This document shows positions 44,638-53,664 of a stretch of 64,000 bases of DNA, piece after piece; within the stretch, counting starts at the first letter, position 1, and every line of letters begins with the position of its first letter. Under the pieces are notes generated by a model. The model had not been told where the DNA came from. It saw only the letters and a program-made list of their open reading frames with translations, and made no database searches. The position numbers and the translations under genes were made by a program. The DNA comes from Bacteroidota bacterium (GTDB taxonomy: Bacteria; Bacteroidota; Bacteroidia; Chitinophagales; Chitinophagaceae), in contig JAIUNW010000004.1 in assembly GCA_020161535.1 (NCBI GenBank), forward strand, positions 228,166 through 292,165, given 5' to 3'.

Positions 44638-47208
44638 TCAGGCCGTATTGTCCTGCATCACTTTGTTGAGCGCGGCCGGTAACTGTACCAGGTCAAAATC
44701 ATTTTCATACACCAGGTATTTATTCTGCCATTCGTCGGCGTATTTCTCTTTGAATTCACGCAAGCCCTGGTAATGCCTGAATCGTTTGATTTTTTCATAC
44801 GCATATTTTACCACGCGCTCGGCCGTGTTATCGGGTTGGTCGATGCCCGACATCGGCACCATGCCCAGGTTGAGATAGGCATACCCTTTTTCTTTGGCGT
44901 AGCGGATGAGTTCCACCAGCAAGGCATCCATCGCACCGCCTGGCGCATCCGGCGTTTTTCTAATCAGGTCGTAGGTACATTCGCCGGGTGCATAATCGGG
45001 AATGACGTTGAGAAAGGCCTGCAGCTTGCCTTCGCCATCGCGCAAGCAAATGATATCGTTGGTTTTGATGATCTCGGGGTCAAATACACCTTGTGAAAAA
45101 CGCATTTCTGTTTTATCGAAAGCAGCCAGCCATTCATTTGATACCAGCTGCAGGGCGGCAACAAAATCAGGATGCAGGGGCGCCGTAACAGTTGATACCT
45201 GGTAGCCTTTTTTCTGCAAACTGTTCAGGCCATTGCGCAAAGATTTATTCTGCTTGCCTTCCAGTGTAAATTGATCGAGCGATAAAATGGCTTCCTGGCC
45301 GATCAGTAGTTTTTTCTTTTTACGGTTTTCAAAATAATACCAGGCATCTTCATCGATGCGGTAATAAGCCGGTTTCAAGCCCCATTTTCTGCATTGTGTT
45401 TCGAATGCTTCAATGGCGGGGATCTTGTCTTTCTCTTCGCATACCGGCTCGTCTAATACAACCGCGAAACCACCGGCCGTTTTGAAAGCAATAAAGGCAT
45501 CCATGCCCTCGGGAAAAAAGAAACGTTTGTCGATATCCGATTTAAAATAATCGACCGGTGAACTGCCATATTGGTTCAACAGGTACAATGCTTTTTCCTG
45601 GTCTGATTTATTGGCTTCGGTTTGTAAAAAATAAGGCCGGATGATGCTGTAAAAAAGAAATAGCCAGGCGCCGCTGGCCAACACTTTTAGTGAAGTCAGG
45701 AAATCTTGTCCGAAGCGATTCACTGGTTTCAACAAGCCATCATCGATGAGCAGAAATTGATGCAGCGCGAATTTGATGGAATCCTGCCAGCCGAAATCAA
45801 TGCCAAAGATTTTTTTATCGAGCGAATAAAAGCCAATGGTGCCGAAGAGCAGTACCGTCAGAAAGGCGGCCAGGGCCGTGATCAAACCCAGGCGCATAAA
45901 GCGGATGCTGCTGTGCTGTAAATATTGCCGGCGCGTGGCAATCAATACGCCCAGAATAGAAAAGGAGAGGATGGCTTCTTCGTAATCGAGTCCCTTGGCG
46001 ATATGGCCGAACAGCGACAGGATGGTGAAGACAACGGCGATCCACCAGGCCGAGCGCAGTCCGCGAAAAAGATAAGCCGCGTTGACGATCAGCACCAGCC
46101 CGATGAGGATGACGGTCCAGTTGGATGCATGTATCGACTCCCGCGGTAAGTATTCGCGCAGTAGGTGCAAGCGTGCTGTAATGGGTGGCGTAAGCACCGA
46201 AAAAATATTCACCGCGCCCAGCAGAAAAATAAGCGTGGGCGGGAGTATGCGTAGAAAAATATTCTTTCCTTTCCAGCCCCAGGCAATCAATCCGGCAAGC
46301 AGGGGCAACCAAAATTCAAACAGCCGGTAAAGTATGGTGATCTCCAGCGCAGCCACACTGTCGTACCCATAACGGTTAAGTATATACGCCAGCGACAGTT
46401 CTACTGCACCGAGGCCTTTAAGAAAAGGCGAGATCAGTAGAAAAAGGGTGGATACTACATAGCCCATCAGCGCGGCTTCGATCAGGGCAGGTTCGCCGGC
46501 CGCTTTCATCGCGATGAACAAGTGTACTATGCCCGTGAGTTCAATGCCGATGGAAGAAAGGGTAGCCAGGGCAAAACCACGATAGGAGAGTTGCAACGTG
46601 AACAAGGCTTCCATATCCTGTTCCCATTTCGGGAAATAGCGAAGCAGGGTACGATACAACCAGCCGCGTTGCGCAAAAGATCGGAAAGCCCATACCAACA
46701 GCAATAGCAGGCCGATGGCCGTAGCGAGTGCGGGTACAGCGCCACTCACCGAGCCCTTGCTCACCAAACTATATAGTATTACGGGAATGCCCACCAGCAC
46801 CAGCGACAGGATGCCGATAAAACCCTGCATGCCCGCGCCTTGGAAAATGGTATGTCGCTCGAGTTGCTCTTTGCGCAACATGGCGGGCAGGTAGGCCAGC
46901 GCCATAACGCCGCCGCCAGGTAAAAAAGTGCTGATGAAATTTCGCTTGAGGAAAAGTAACAGGGCCGCGGGCCAGTGCAGGCGGGCGCCGATGGCCTGGA
47001 AACTGTATACGAACAAGGCGGATTGTAAAAAAATATACACACCCGTAACCAATAAGCCGATGCTGATCCACAGGGGGGCGGCCGCGCGCAGGTAGGGCGA
47101 TAGTGCCTTGAGCTCTTCGCGCTCGTGCCGAAAGAAATAAATGCCCAGCAAAATGAACAGCAGGGCCAGCATTTCTTTCCAGTGAATTTTTGACAGCAGC
47201 CGTGACAT
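44638..47208 (-). CDS. mprF: Phosphatidylglycerol lysyltransferase/flippase MprF
   Basis: An 856-residue protein. About fourteen transmembrane segments (residues 1-520) form the flippase part, with a UPF0104-like region starting near 50. The C-terminal cytoplasmic domain (about 540-850, DUF2156) is the GNAT-like aminoacyl transferase: GKLQAFLNVIPDYAPGECTYDLIRKTPDAPGGAMDALL spans its catalytic core (about 735-772), and YLNLGMVPMSG follows. MprF moves lysine from Lys-tRNA to phosphatidylglycerol and flips it outward, lowering the surface's negative charge and giving resistance to cationic peptides. The amino acid used (Lys or Ala) cannot be decided. It stands alone, followed by a convergent regulator gene. 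Confidence 0.93.
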   Translation of the reverse strand: MSRLLSKIHWKEMLALLFILLGIYFFRHEREELKALSPYLRAAAPLWISIGLLVTGVYIFLQSALFVYSFQAIGARLHWPAALLLFLKRNFISTFLPGGGVMALAYLPAMLRKEQLERHTIFQGAGMQGFIGILSLVLVGIPVILYSLVSKGSVSGAVPALATAIGLLLLLVWAFRSFAQRGWLYRTLLRYFPKWEQDMEALFTLQLSYRGFALATLSSIGIELTGIVHLFIAMKAAGEPALIEAALMGYVVSTLFLLISPFLKGLGAVELSLAYILNRYGYDSVAALEITILYRLFEFWLPLLAGLIAWGWKGKNIFLRILPPTLIFLLGAVNIFSVLTPPITARLHLLREYLPRESIHASNWTVILIGLVLIVNAAYLFRGLRSAWWIAVVFTILSLFGHIAKGLDYEEAILSFSILGVLIATRRQYLQHSSIRFMRLGLITALAAFLTVLLFGTIGFYSLDKKIFGIDFGWQDSIKFALHQFLLIDDGLLKPVNRFGQDFLTSLKVLASGAWLFLFYSIIRPYFLQTEANKSDQEKALYLLNQYGSSPVDYFKSDIDKRFFFPEGMDAFIAFKTAGGFAVVLDEPVCEEKDKIPAIEAFETQCRKWGLKPAYYRIDEDAWYYFENRKKKKLLIGQEAILSLDQFTLEGKQNKSLRNGLNSLQKKGYQVSTVTAPLHPDFVAALQLVSNEWLAAFDKTEMRFSQGVFDPEIIKTNDIICLRDGEGKLQAFLNVIPDYAPGECTYDLIRKTPDAPGGAMDALLVELIRYAKEKGYAYLNLGMVPMSGIDQPDNTAERVVKYAYEKIKRFRHYQGLREFKEKYADEWQNKYLVYENDFDLVQLPAALNKVMQDNTA

Positions 47209-47228
47209 ATGTAGATTATAAAGATAAC

Positions 47229-47249
47229 TTTTTACCCGACGGGTAAAAA
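47229..47249. repeat. 21-bp odd palindrome with ACCCGACGGGT core
   Basis: TTTTTACCCG (47229-47238), A, CGGGTAAAAA (47240-47249). The core 11-mer is the same as in the hairpin at 11126-11152. It lies between mprF and the czcA terminator, 20 bp upstream of the mprF start. Confidence 0.6.
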
Positions 47250-47273
47250 AAGGGCCCCGTGGAAACGGGACCC
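47245..47273 (-). terminator. Rho-independent terminator of the czcCBA operon
   Basis: GGGCCCCGT (47252-47260) and ACGGGACCC (47265-47273) pair with one mismatch over a 4-nt loop. The minus strand continues with seven Ts (complement of 47245-47251). It lies 42 bp after the czcA stop. Confidence 0.75.
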
Positions 47274-47314
47274 GTTCGGCGCAGCAGCATTTTGCTGTTC
47301 ACCGATGCGAATAG

Positions 47315-50300
47315 TTATTGATTGGGTTTTTCAATTTTACTGATTACACCAGCTTTGCGCAGCAATTTCCGGTTCTCGCGGTTGTGCATCATTTTAAAAG
47401 CCAAAGCATACAAAACCGGTAGGATCAACAGGGTCAGGATGGTGGCTGTAACCAAACCACCAATCACCACAATCGCCAACGGCTTTTGCGTTTCACTGCC
47501 AATGCCGGTTGATACAGCGGCGGGCATCAGGCCGATCATCGCCATCAATGCCGTCATCACTACCGGTCGCACGCGCGAGTGCACGCCTTGTTGTATGGCT
47601 TCATCGAGCGGCATGCCTTCATCCAGGTTTTTTCTGAATACAGAGATCAGGATAACACCGTTCTGGATACATACCCCAAACAGCGCAATAAATCCAATGC
47701 CTGCTGAAATACTGAAATTGACGCCGGTGATATGCAATGCGAGAATACCACCAATCAAGGCAAAGGGCACATTCGAGATGGTGAGCAAAGCGTCTTTTAC
47801 ATTACCGAACGTGATAAAGAGTATCAGGAAAATGACGAGCAAACATATCGGCACCACGCGCCCCAGGGTCTTGCTGGCGCGTTGCTGGTTTTCAAACTCG
47901 CCATTCCAGGTGGCTTTATAGCCATCGGGGAAATGCACGGCGGCATTTACTTTTTGTTGGGCTTCGGCAATGGTGCTGCCAAGGTCACGTTCACGCACCG
48001 AAAATTTCACGGCGATATAGCGCGTATTGTTGTCGCGGAAAATAAAGGCCGGCCCCGTCAAGGTTTCAATGTTTGCAATCTCTTTCAAGGGCACTTTGGC
48101 GCCGTCGTTTGTTGGCACCATGAGTTGTTCAATGGCTTCCTGCGTTTCGCGGAAGTCTTTTTTGTACCGGATGCGGATATCAAATTTCCTTTCGCCCTCA
48201 TACAATTGTGTTGCCGCTTTACCACCTATCGCCATTTCGATCACTGCATTGGCATCGGCCGTGCTGATGCCGTACATGGCCATTTTCTGCTGATCGAGTT
48301 GGATCCGGAATTCTGGTTGGCCGAGGTTTTTCAAAATACCCAGGTCTTCAATGCCGCGCACTGTCTTCAGTTGTGCGGCCACTGATTTCGACAGACTATC
48401 CAACACATGAAAATCGGGGCCGAATATTTTTACTGCCAGGGCTGCATTCACCCCCGCCACGGCTTCTTCTACGTTATCGCGAATCGGTTGGGAATAATTC
48501 AGCACAATGCCCGGCAGCTTGCGCAACTGCTGGTCCATATCGTCGATAAGTTGTTCTTCGGTAAGACCATGTTTCCATTGTTTTTTTGGCAGCAGGTCAA
48601 CTTGTATCTGCACATTAAAAAATCCTTTCGGGTCGGTACCGTCATTGGTACGACCAATTTGAGAAAGTGTTTTCTCCACTTCCGGAAATTGACTCAGGAT
48701 ACTGATCATTTTGTCGCTTACCAGCTTCGCTTCCGACAAGGAAACACTCATGGGCAATTCAGCTTCTACCCACAACGCGCCTTCGTTCAACTCAGGCAGG
48801 AACTCAGTGCCCAGGAACTTGGCAGAGAAAAAACTAAGCGCCATGATCAGCAAGGCAACAAGCACGCTTTTTTTCTGGTTGGCATAAACGATGGTCAACA
48901 GCGACATTACCCCCTTCTCGAAAAACCCTACCACCGGGTTGTGTTTCTCCCGAACATTTTTGCGCAATAAAATGCTCGACAGCGCAGGCACCAGTGTCAA
49001 GGTAAAGAGCAGCGCGCCCAATAACGCAAACCCCAACGTATAGGCGAGGGGCGAGAACATTTTACCCTCCACTTTCTGAAACGCGAATATGGGTATCAAA
49101 CAAGTGAGGATGATGATCTTGCTGAAGAAAATCGCTTTCCCCATTTCGGTACCGGTCGATTTAAACAGGCCCAGCTTGGCCAGCTTGTTGAATTTCTCCA
49201 TGCCCACTTCTTTGGCCCGGTGGTCGAGGGCCACAAAAAGTCCCTCTACCATCACCACCGCACCATCAATGATGATACCGAAATCGACCGCACCCATACT
49301 TAGCAAATTGGCCGACATGCCCTTCAGTCGCATACAGATAAAAGCGAAAAGCAACGACAACGGGATGATCAAACTAACGGTAACGGTTGTACGCCAATCG
49401 GCCATGAAGATCAACACGATCACGGTTACGAGCACAATGCCTTCAATCAGGTTATGGATCACCGTTTCCTGTGCATAATCCATCAGTTCTGTACGATCAT
49501 AAAAAGTATTGATCCGAACACCCTTGGGCAATATCGTTTTGTTGAGCTCCTCTACCTTGGCTTTCACCGCCGTCAACACCAGTGCCGGGTTCTCGCCTTT
49601 GCGCATCACCACAATGCCTTCCACCACATCGTCCTGGCGCCGGCCGTTTTTGTCGACCGAAACCCAACCCAACCGCGGCTTACCCGCTTCCACTACCGTT
49701 GCCACATTCTTCACCAACAAAGGCACACCATTCACCTTGGTAATAAGAATGTCTTCGATTTCTGAAATATTATTGAGCAGACCCAATCCACGCACTACAT
49801 ACGATTGCCCGTTTCTTTCAATCACATCACCGCCTACATTCACATTGCTTTTTGAGATGGCATTGTACACGTCCAACGACGACAGGTTGTATTTGGCCAG
49901 CAGCGAAGGGGTGACACTTACTTCATACACTTTTTCTTCGCCACCAAAACTGTTTACGTCGGCCACGCCTGGTACCGATTTGAATTGACGGTCGAGCACC
50001 CAGTCCTGTATGGTGGTAAGATCGCGTACCGAGTAGGTTTTGCTACTCAGGGTATAACGGAATATCTCGCCTGTGGGGCCATAGGGCGGTTGAATATCAG
50101 GTTTAACGCCATCAGGTAAATCAGCGCCGCCAATGCGACTCTGTACCTGCTGGCGCGCAAAAGCATCATCAACATCATCATCAAATATGATGCGCACATA
50201 CGACAAGCCAAAGGCCGAGGTGGTGCGTAGGTTGGCTTTTTTCTGCACCGAGTTCAGCACCGTTTCCATCGGGATGGTGACGAACTTCTCCACTTCTTCA

Positions 50301-50482
50301 GCACTACGGCCCGGCCATTGCGCGATGATGATGATCTGGGTATTCGTTACATCGGGAAAGGTTTCAATCGGTGTTTCCTTATAAGCCCAAATGCCGAGGG
50401 CGGCCAGCACGGCCGTCATAAAGAAAACAAAGTAGCGGTGCCGGAGGGAAAAATGAATGATATTCTTGATAAACTTTTTCAT
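47315..50482 (-). CDS. czcA: CzcA-type heavy-metal efflux RND pump
   Basis: A 1055-residue inner-membrane pump of the HME-RND family. Twelve transmembrane segments in the usual 1+5+1+5 order are separated by two large periplasmic loops. Transmembrane segment 4 has DFGIIIDGAVVMVEG (about 405-419), the HME hallmark with proton-relay and metal-pathway acidic residues. IETFPDVTNTQI and GTEFLPELNEGALWVEAELP are also typical. With the adaptor and outer-membrane genes upstream it forms a proton-driven export system for divalent ions such as Zn, Co, Cd or Ni; monovalent (CusA-type) metals are less likely from the TM4 motif. The start is 2 bp after the adaptor stop. Confidence 0.94.
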   Translation of the reverse strand: MKKFIKNIIHFSLRHRYFVFFMTAVLAALGIWAYKETPIETFPDVTNTQIIIIAQWPGRSAEEVEKFVTIPMETVLNSVQKKANLRTTSAFGLSYVRIIFDDDVDDAFARQQVQSRIGGADLPDGVKPDIQPPYGPTGEIFRYTLSSKTYSVRDLTTIQDWVLDRQFKSVPGVADVNSFGGEEKVYEVSVTPSLLAKYNLSSLDVYNAISKSNVNVGGDVIERNGQSYVVRGLGLLNNISEIEDILITKVNGVPLLVKNVATVVEAGKPRLGWVSVDKNGRRQDDVVEGIVVMRKGENPALVLTAVKAKVEELNKTILPKGVRINTFYDRTELMDYAQETVIHNLIEGIVLVTVIVLIFMADWRTTVTVSLIIPLSLLFAFICMRLKGMSANLLSMGAVDFGIIIDGAVVMVEGLFVALDHRAKEVGMEKFNKLAKLGLFKSTGTEMGKAIFFSKIIILTCLIPIFAFQKVEGKMFSPLAYTLGFALLGALLFTLTLVPALSSILLRKNVREKHNPVVGFFEKGVMSLLTIVYANQKKSVLVALLIMALSFFSAKFLGTEFLPELNEGALWVEAELPMSVSLSEAKLVSDKMISILSQFPEVEKTLSQIGRTNDGTDPKGFFNVQIQVDLLPKKQWKHGLTEEQLIDDMDQQLRKLPGIVLNYSQPIRDNVEEAVAGVNAALAVKIFGPDFHVLDSLSKSVAAQLKTVRGIEDLGILKNLGQPEFRIQLDQQKMAMYGISTADANAVIEMAIGGKAATQLYEGERKFDIRIRYKKDFRETQEAIEQLMVPTNDGAKVPLKEIANIETLTGPAFIFRDNNTRYIAVKFSVRERDLGSTIAEAQQKVNAAVHFPDGYKATWNGEFENQQRASKTLGRVVPICLLVIFLILFITFGNVKDALLTISNVPFALIGGILALHITGVNFSISAGIGFIALFGVCIQNGVILISVFRKNLDEGMPLDEAIQQGVHSRVRPVVMTALMAMIGLMPAAVSTGIGSETQKPLAIVVIGGLVTATILTLLILPVLYALAFKMMHNRENRKLLRKAGVISKIEKPNQ

Positions 50483-50484
50483 GA

Positions 50485-51591
50485 TCAGTCTTCTAAGAGT
50501 GCGCGATAAAGAAGTATCTGGTTGCGGGAAATCACTTTCTCGCCCGCTTCAAGGCCACTCTTGATATAAGTAAGCGATTGGAAGGTTTTTGTTATTTCAA
50601 TCTGCCGAAGCTCCAGGTTACAGCGGTCGTGGTAAACAACTACATACGATTTGCCGTTGTCTTTTACCACTGCAACCGATGGAATGGTTACCATCGATGT
50701 TTTCTCCGAGCTTCGAATCATCACCGAAGCAAACATTTCTGGTTTCAACAACAGGCTGTCGTTTTTCAACGCAATCCGCACCCGCATCACTTTGGTTTGC
50801 GGGTCGAGGATTTCGTTTTGTTCATCGATCTTGCCTTTGAACACACGATCGGGATAGGCAAGGGTGGTCACATCGGCCTCGTACCCCTTGCGCACCCGCG
50901 CCACATCTGCTTCGTACACATTGGCCCAGATCCACACCTGGCTGATATCGCCCACGGTAAACATATTCTGGCTGTTATCGCCCCTGATAAAACTGCCTGC
51001 TTCTGCATTTTTCTCTACCACACATCCGTCTATCGGGCTTTTGATCATATACAGGCCATTGGCATCGGTATGCCCGCCGCCGTTGATCGTAATCTGGTTT
51101 TTGATCTTGGTAGCAGTCGATACGGCCTTGTTGTAATTTTCTTTGGCTTCCTGGAATTCTCTTTCGCTCGAAATGCCATTTTTAAACAATGACTCCTGGT
51201 TGTCCATCTGCTTTTTGGCGATGGCTACATCGGTGTTGGCCACGTCGAGGTCGGCATAGTTGCCGGCCACATCAGCACTTTTAATAATGGCAAGTATTTG
51301 GCCGCGACGCACATGATCGCCCAATGAAACATTTACTTTTTGTACTTGTCCGCCGCTAAAAGGAAACACCCGCACCACTTTGCTGTCATTGAAACTCACT
51401 TCGCCGCTCAGTTTCACCTGGTCATTCACCTGGCTGGTATAGGCAGAGTCGATCGTAATGATTTTAGCCAGTGAGTCGCTCACACAAACCTTGTCGTCTT
51501 TTTCAACGGCTGTTTCCTGTTTTGCGCGACAGGCAACCAGTGAGAGTAGCAACAAGCTGGAAGCGACAGAAAGAGTCAGTTTATTTTTCAT
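50485..51591 (-). CDS. czcB: Efflux RND periplasmic adaptor (CzcB/CusB type)
   Basis: A 368-residue membrane-fusion lipoprotein (lipobox LLSLVAC, Cys21). The order is a beta-barrel/lipoyl half motif (GGQVQKVNVSLGDHVRRGQ, about 81-99), an alpha-helical hairpin (about 105-160), the second lipoyl half (MIKSPIDGCVVEKNAEAGSFI, about 175-195), a beta-barrel domain and a membrane-proximal domain. It bridges CzcA and the outer-membrane channel. No N-terminal histidine-rich metal site is present. It lies 18 bp after czcC. Confidence 0.92.
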   Translation of the reverse strand: MKNKLTLSVASSLLLLSLVACRAKQETAVEKDDKVCVSDSLAKIITIDSAYTSQVNDQVKLSGEVSFNDSKVVRVFPFSGGQVQKVNVSLGDHVRRGQILAIIKSADVAGNYADLDVANTDVAIAKKQMDNQESLFKNGISSEREFQEAKENYNKAVSTATKIKNQITINGGGHTDANGLYMIKSPIDGCVVEKNAEAGSFIRGDNSQNMFTVGDISQVWIWANVYEADVARVRKGYEADVTTLAYPDRVFKGKIDEQNEILDPQTKVMRVRIALKNDSLLLKPEMFASVMIRSSEKTSMVTIPSVAVVKDNGKSYVVVYHDRCNLELRQIEITKTFQSLTYIKSGLEAGEKVISRNQILLYRALLED

Positions 51592-51609
51592 GTAAATGCG
51601 ATTGTCAGG

Positions 51610-52887
51610 TTATTGAAGGGGTACGATGGGTTGATTGGTAACAAAATCCAGGTTGGCGGCCGCTTTTACGAAATTCATTTGTTGTTCGGTGAGCTTGAGC
51701 CGGGTTTCTTTATAAGCATCGAGGAAGTCGGTGAAATCGAGCAGGTTGATTTGCCTGGCCTGGTACGACTTGAGCATGTTTTGAAAAAGCCCGTCGTATT
51801 TCTCTGCAAAATCAGACAGCTCTTTGCTGTTTACTTTTTGTAACACCAGGAATTGCTCGATGGCCGACCGCACTTCGCCGCTCACCTGGCTGTTCTGTTG
51901 TTTGACTTGGGTATCTGTTTGTTTGAAGGAGGCTTCGGCTGATTTGATATTGCCCTGGTTGCGATTGAACAGGGGCAGGGGCAGGGATACCGACAAGCCC
52001 ACATAATGGTTGATATAACTGCTTCGCTGGTCGTATTCGGGTCCAATGGTCAAATCGGGTTTGGCGAGTGCTTTCTGGTAAATGATATTATGTGCTTGCA
52101 GGTCGCGGTTCAGCGTAGCGATTTTCAAATCGGGCCGGTTGCTGAGAGCGGCTTGAACCAGACTATCGACCGGCGGCAATTGTTGCGACAGCATGGCGTC
52201 GATGCCATATTGCAAATCCGGAACGATATAAGTTGAATCACCTGTTTGCAACAACAAGCGAAGTTCGGCCTGGAGGGGAATTACCTGCGATTGTACATTC
52301 AATAAATCATTCTGCAGCCCGAACAACAAAGCCTTCAATCGCAGGTTGTCCTTCAGCGATATATTGCCCAACTGGTACACCTGCTCCATGCCCGTTACCA
52401 GTTTATCTACTTCAACAATTTGTTTGCTGTAGAGGGAAATGATCTTGCCCAAGTGACCGACTTCGATCATGTCGCTCAGCAGGGTATAATGCAGGCTGCG
52501 AACCACGTCATCAAACTGCGCCTGTGCAATGGCCGTGTTGTCGGTAGCGAGTTGCGCCAGTTTGCTGCGCTTACCGGCGGTCCTGATCAATTGTTGAACC
52601 TGTACAAATACTTGTCCGTAGGTATTGTTGTGGCGAAAGAACTTACCGTCGTAGATATTCTGGTCGGTGTTCAACACAGGATTGTCCCAAAGCTTGGCTT
52701 GTTGTATCAAGGCTTTGTTGGCATCCACATTGTATTTGGCGGCCAATAAGTCCAGGTTGCGTTGGAGGAAAAGTTTTTCTGCTTCCGGAACGGAGAGGTG
52801 AAGGGTATCAATAGGAGGCGGGGCGGGTTGCGCCACACCGCACAGGCACGCAAATAGAATTGCTGCTGTGGCAATCAGGCTTCGCAT
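51610..52887 (-). CDS. czcC: TolC-family outer-membrane efflux channel (CzcC type)
   Basis: A 425-residue exported protein with a signal peptide (about 1-19, LFACLCGVAQ) and two outer-membrane-factor repeats. LSVPEAEKLFLQRNLDLLAAKYNVD (about 32-56) and the mirrored ALSNRPDLKIATLNRDLQ (about 246-263) are characteristic. A long helical stretch in each repeat would form the periplasmic tunnel. First gene of czcCBA; direct repeats in the upstream gap suggest control by the two-component system. Confidence 0.92.
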   Translation of the reverse strand: MRSLIATAAILFACLCGVAQPAPPPIDTLHLSVPEAEKLFLQRNLDLLAAKYNVDANKALIQQAKLWDNPVLNTDQNIYDGKFFRHNNTYGQVFVQVQQLIRTAGKRSKLAQLATDNTAIAQAQFDDVVRSLHYTLLSDMIEVGHLGKIISLYSKQIVEVDKLVTGMEQVYQLGNISLKDNLRLKALLFGLQNDLLNVQSQVIPLQAELRLLLQTGDSTYIVPDLQYGIDAMLSQQLPPVDSLVQAALSNRPDLKIATLNRDLQAHNIIYQKALAKPDLTIGPEYDQRSSYINHYVGLSVSLPLPLFNRNQGNIKSAEASFKQTDTQVKQQNSQVSGEVRSAIEQFLVLQKVNSKELSDFAEKYDGLFQNMLKSYQARQINLLDFTDFLDAYKETRLKLTEQQMNFVKAAANLDFVTNQPIVPLQ

Positions 52888-52925
52888 CAGTGAACTGTTT
52901 AATTCAATGTAAAATTGTTAAACAG

Positions 52926-52965
52926 CTTGGTTAACCGCAATTAATCTTGGTTAAGCAGCGGTTAA
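52926..52965. promoter_or_regulatory. GGTTAA direct repeats upstream of czcC (candidate response-regulator site)
   Basis: GGTTAA occurs at 52929, 52949 and 52960 in the 80-bp gap between the response-regulator stop and the czcC start. The last two are spaced 11 bp apart, about one helical turn, and form TTGGTTAA-N5-GGTTAA. The same arrangement occurs at 54963-54981 before the kinase gene. Confidence 0.5.
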
Positions 52966-52967
52966 CG

Positions 52968-53660
52968 CTAGGCGGGAACAGTGAACCTGAACCCGTGACC
53001 ATGAATGGTTTCAATCAACAGATCGGGATCAGCCCGCAGAAACTTGCGGAGTTTGGTCATGTAGACATCCATGCTGCGGCCCAGGAAAAAATCATCTTTT
53101 CCCCATACGGCCAGCAACACTTCTTCGCGTTTGAGGATGCGATTGCTGTGTTCACATAAGAATTTCAACAGATCGGCTTCTTTTTGTTTGAGGTCTACTT
53201 CGCCATCTGGACCGCTGAGCTTGCGATCGGTGTAGGAAAATTTCAATTTACCAATATTGTATTCCTGTTGAACCTCGTACGATAGTTTGCGCGTGCGGCG
53301 AAGAAACACATCCAGCTTGAGCAGGAGCTCTTTCATGCTGAATGGTTTGGTGATATAATCATCGGCACCGGTTTCGTAGCCCTTGATCCGGTCTTCTTCC
53401 ATATTCTTGGTGCTGATGAACAAGATGGGCATGATATCAGATTGTTGGCGGATTTTTTTGGCCACCATAAAACCATCTTTGATCGGCATCATGACATCCA
53501 GCAAACAAATGTCAAATTTGTTTTTATCAAAGCGGTCGATGGCTTGTTGGCCGTCATCACAAACTTCTACAGTATAACCTTCTTCTTCGAGCGCTTCTTT
53601 CATCAACTCGCTGAGTGCCTGGTCGTCTTCTGCCAGTAAAATGTTGCCTTTGCCTGTCAT
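52968..53660 (-). CDS. OmpR-family response regulator
   Basis: A 230-residue two-domain regulator. The receiver (about 5-120) has the acidic pocket EDD (11-13), the phosphorylated Asp55 in ICLLDVMMP, the threonine/serine position in ILFISTKN and Lys in DYITKPFS. The winged helix domain (about 135-230) ends with GRSMDVYMTKLRKFLRADP and TIHGHGFRF. Its gene follows the kinase gene after 4 bp and precedes czcCBA, so it probably controls metal efflux. It resembles the RprY type of Bacteroidota. Confidence 0.93.
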   Translation of the reverse strand: MTGKGNILLAEDDQALSELMKEALEEEGYTVEVCDDGQQAIDRFDKNKFDICLLDVMMPIKDGFMVAKKIRQQSDIMPILFISTKNMEEDRIKGYETGADDYITKPFSMKELLLKLDVFLRRTRKLSYEVQQEYNIGKLKFSYTDRKLSGPDGEVDLKQKEADLLKFLCEHSNRILKREEVLLAVWGKDDFFLGRSMDVYMTKLRKFLRADPDLLIETIHGHGFRFTVPA

Positions 53661-53664
53661 ATTG

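Noticed and set aside
47315..52887. AcrAB-TolC-type drug efflux
   Set aside because: The pump has the HME motif DFGIIIDGAVVMVEG in transmembrane segment 4 and is preceded by a metal-type adaptor and a two-component system, so metal export fits better.
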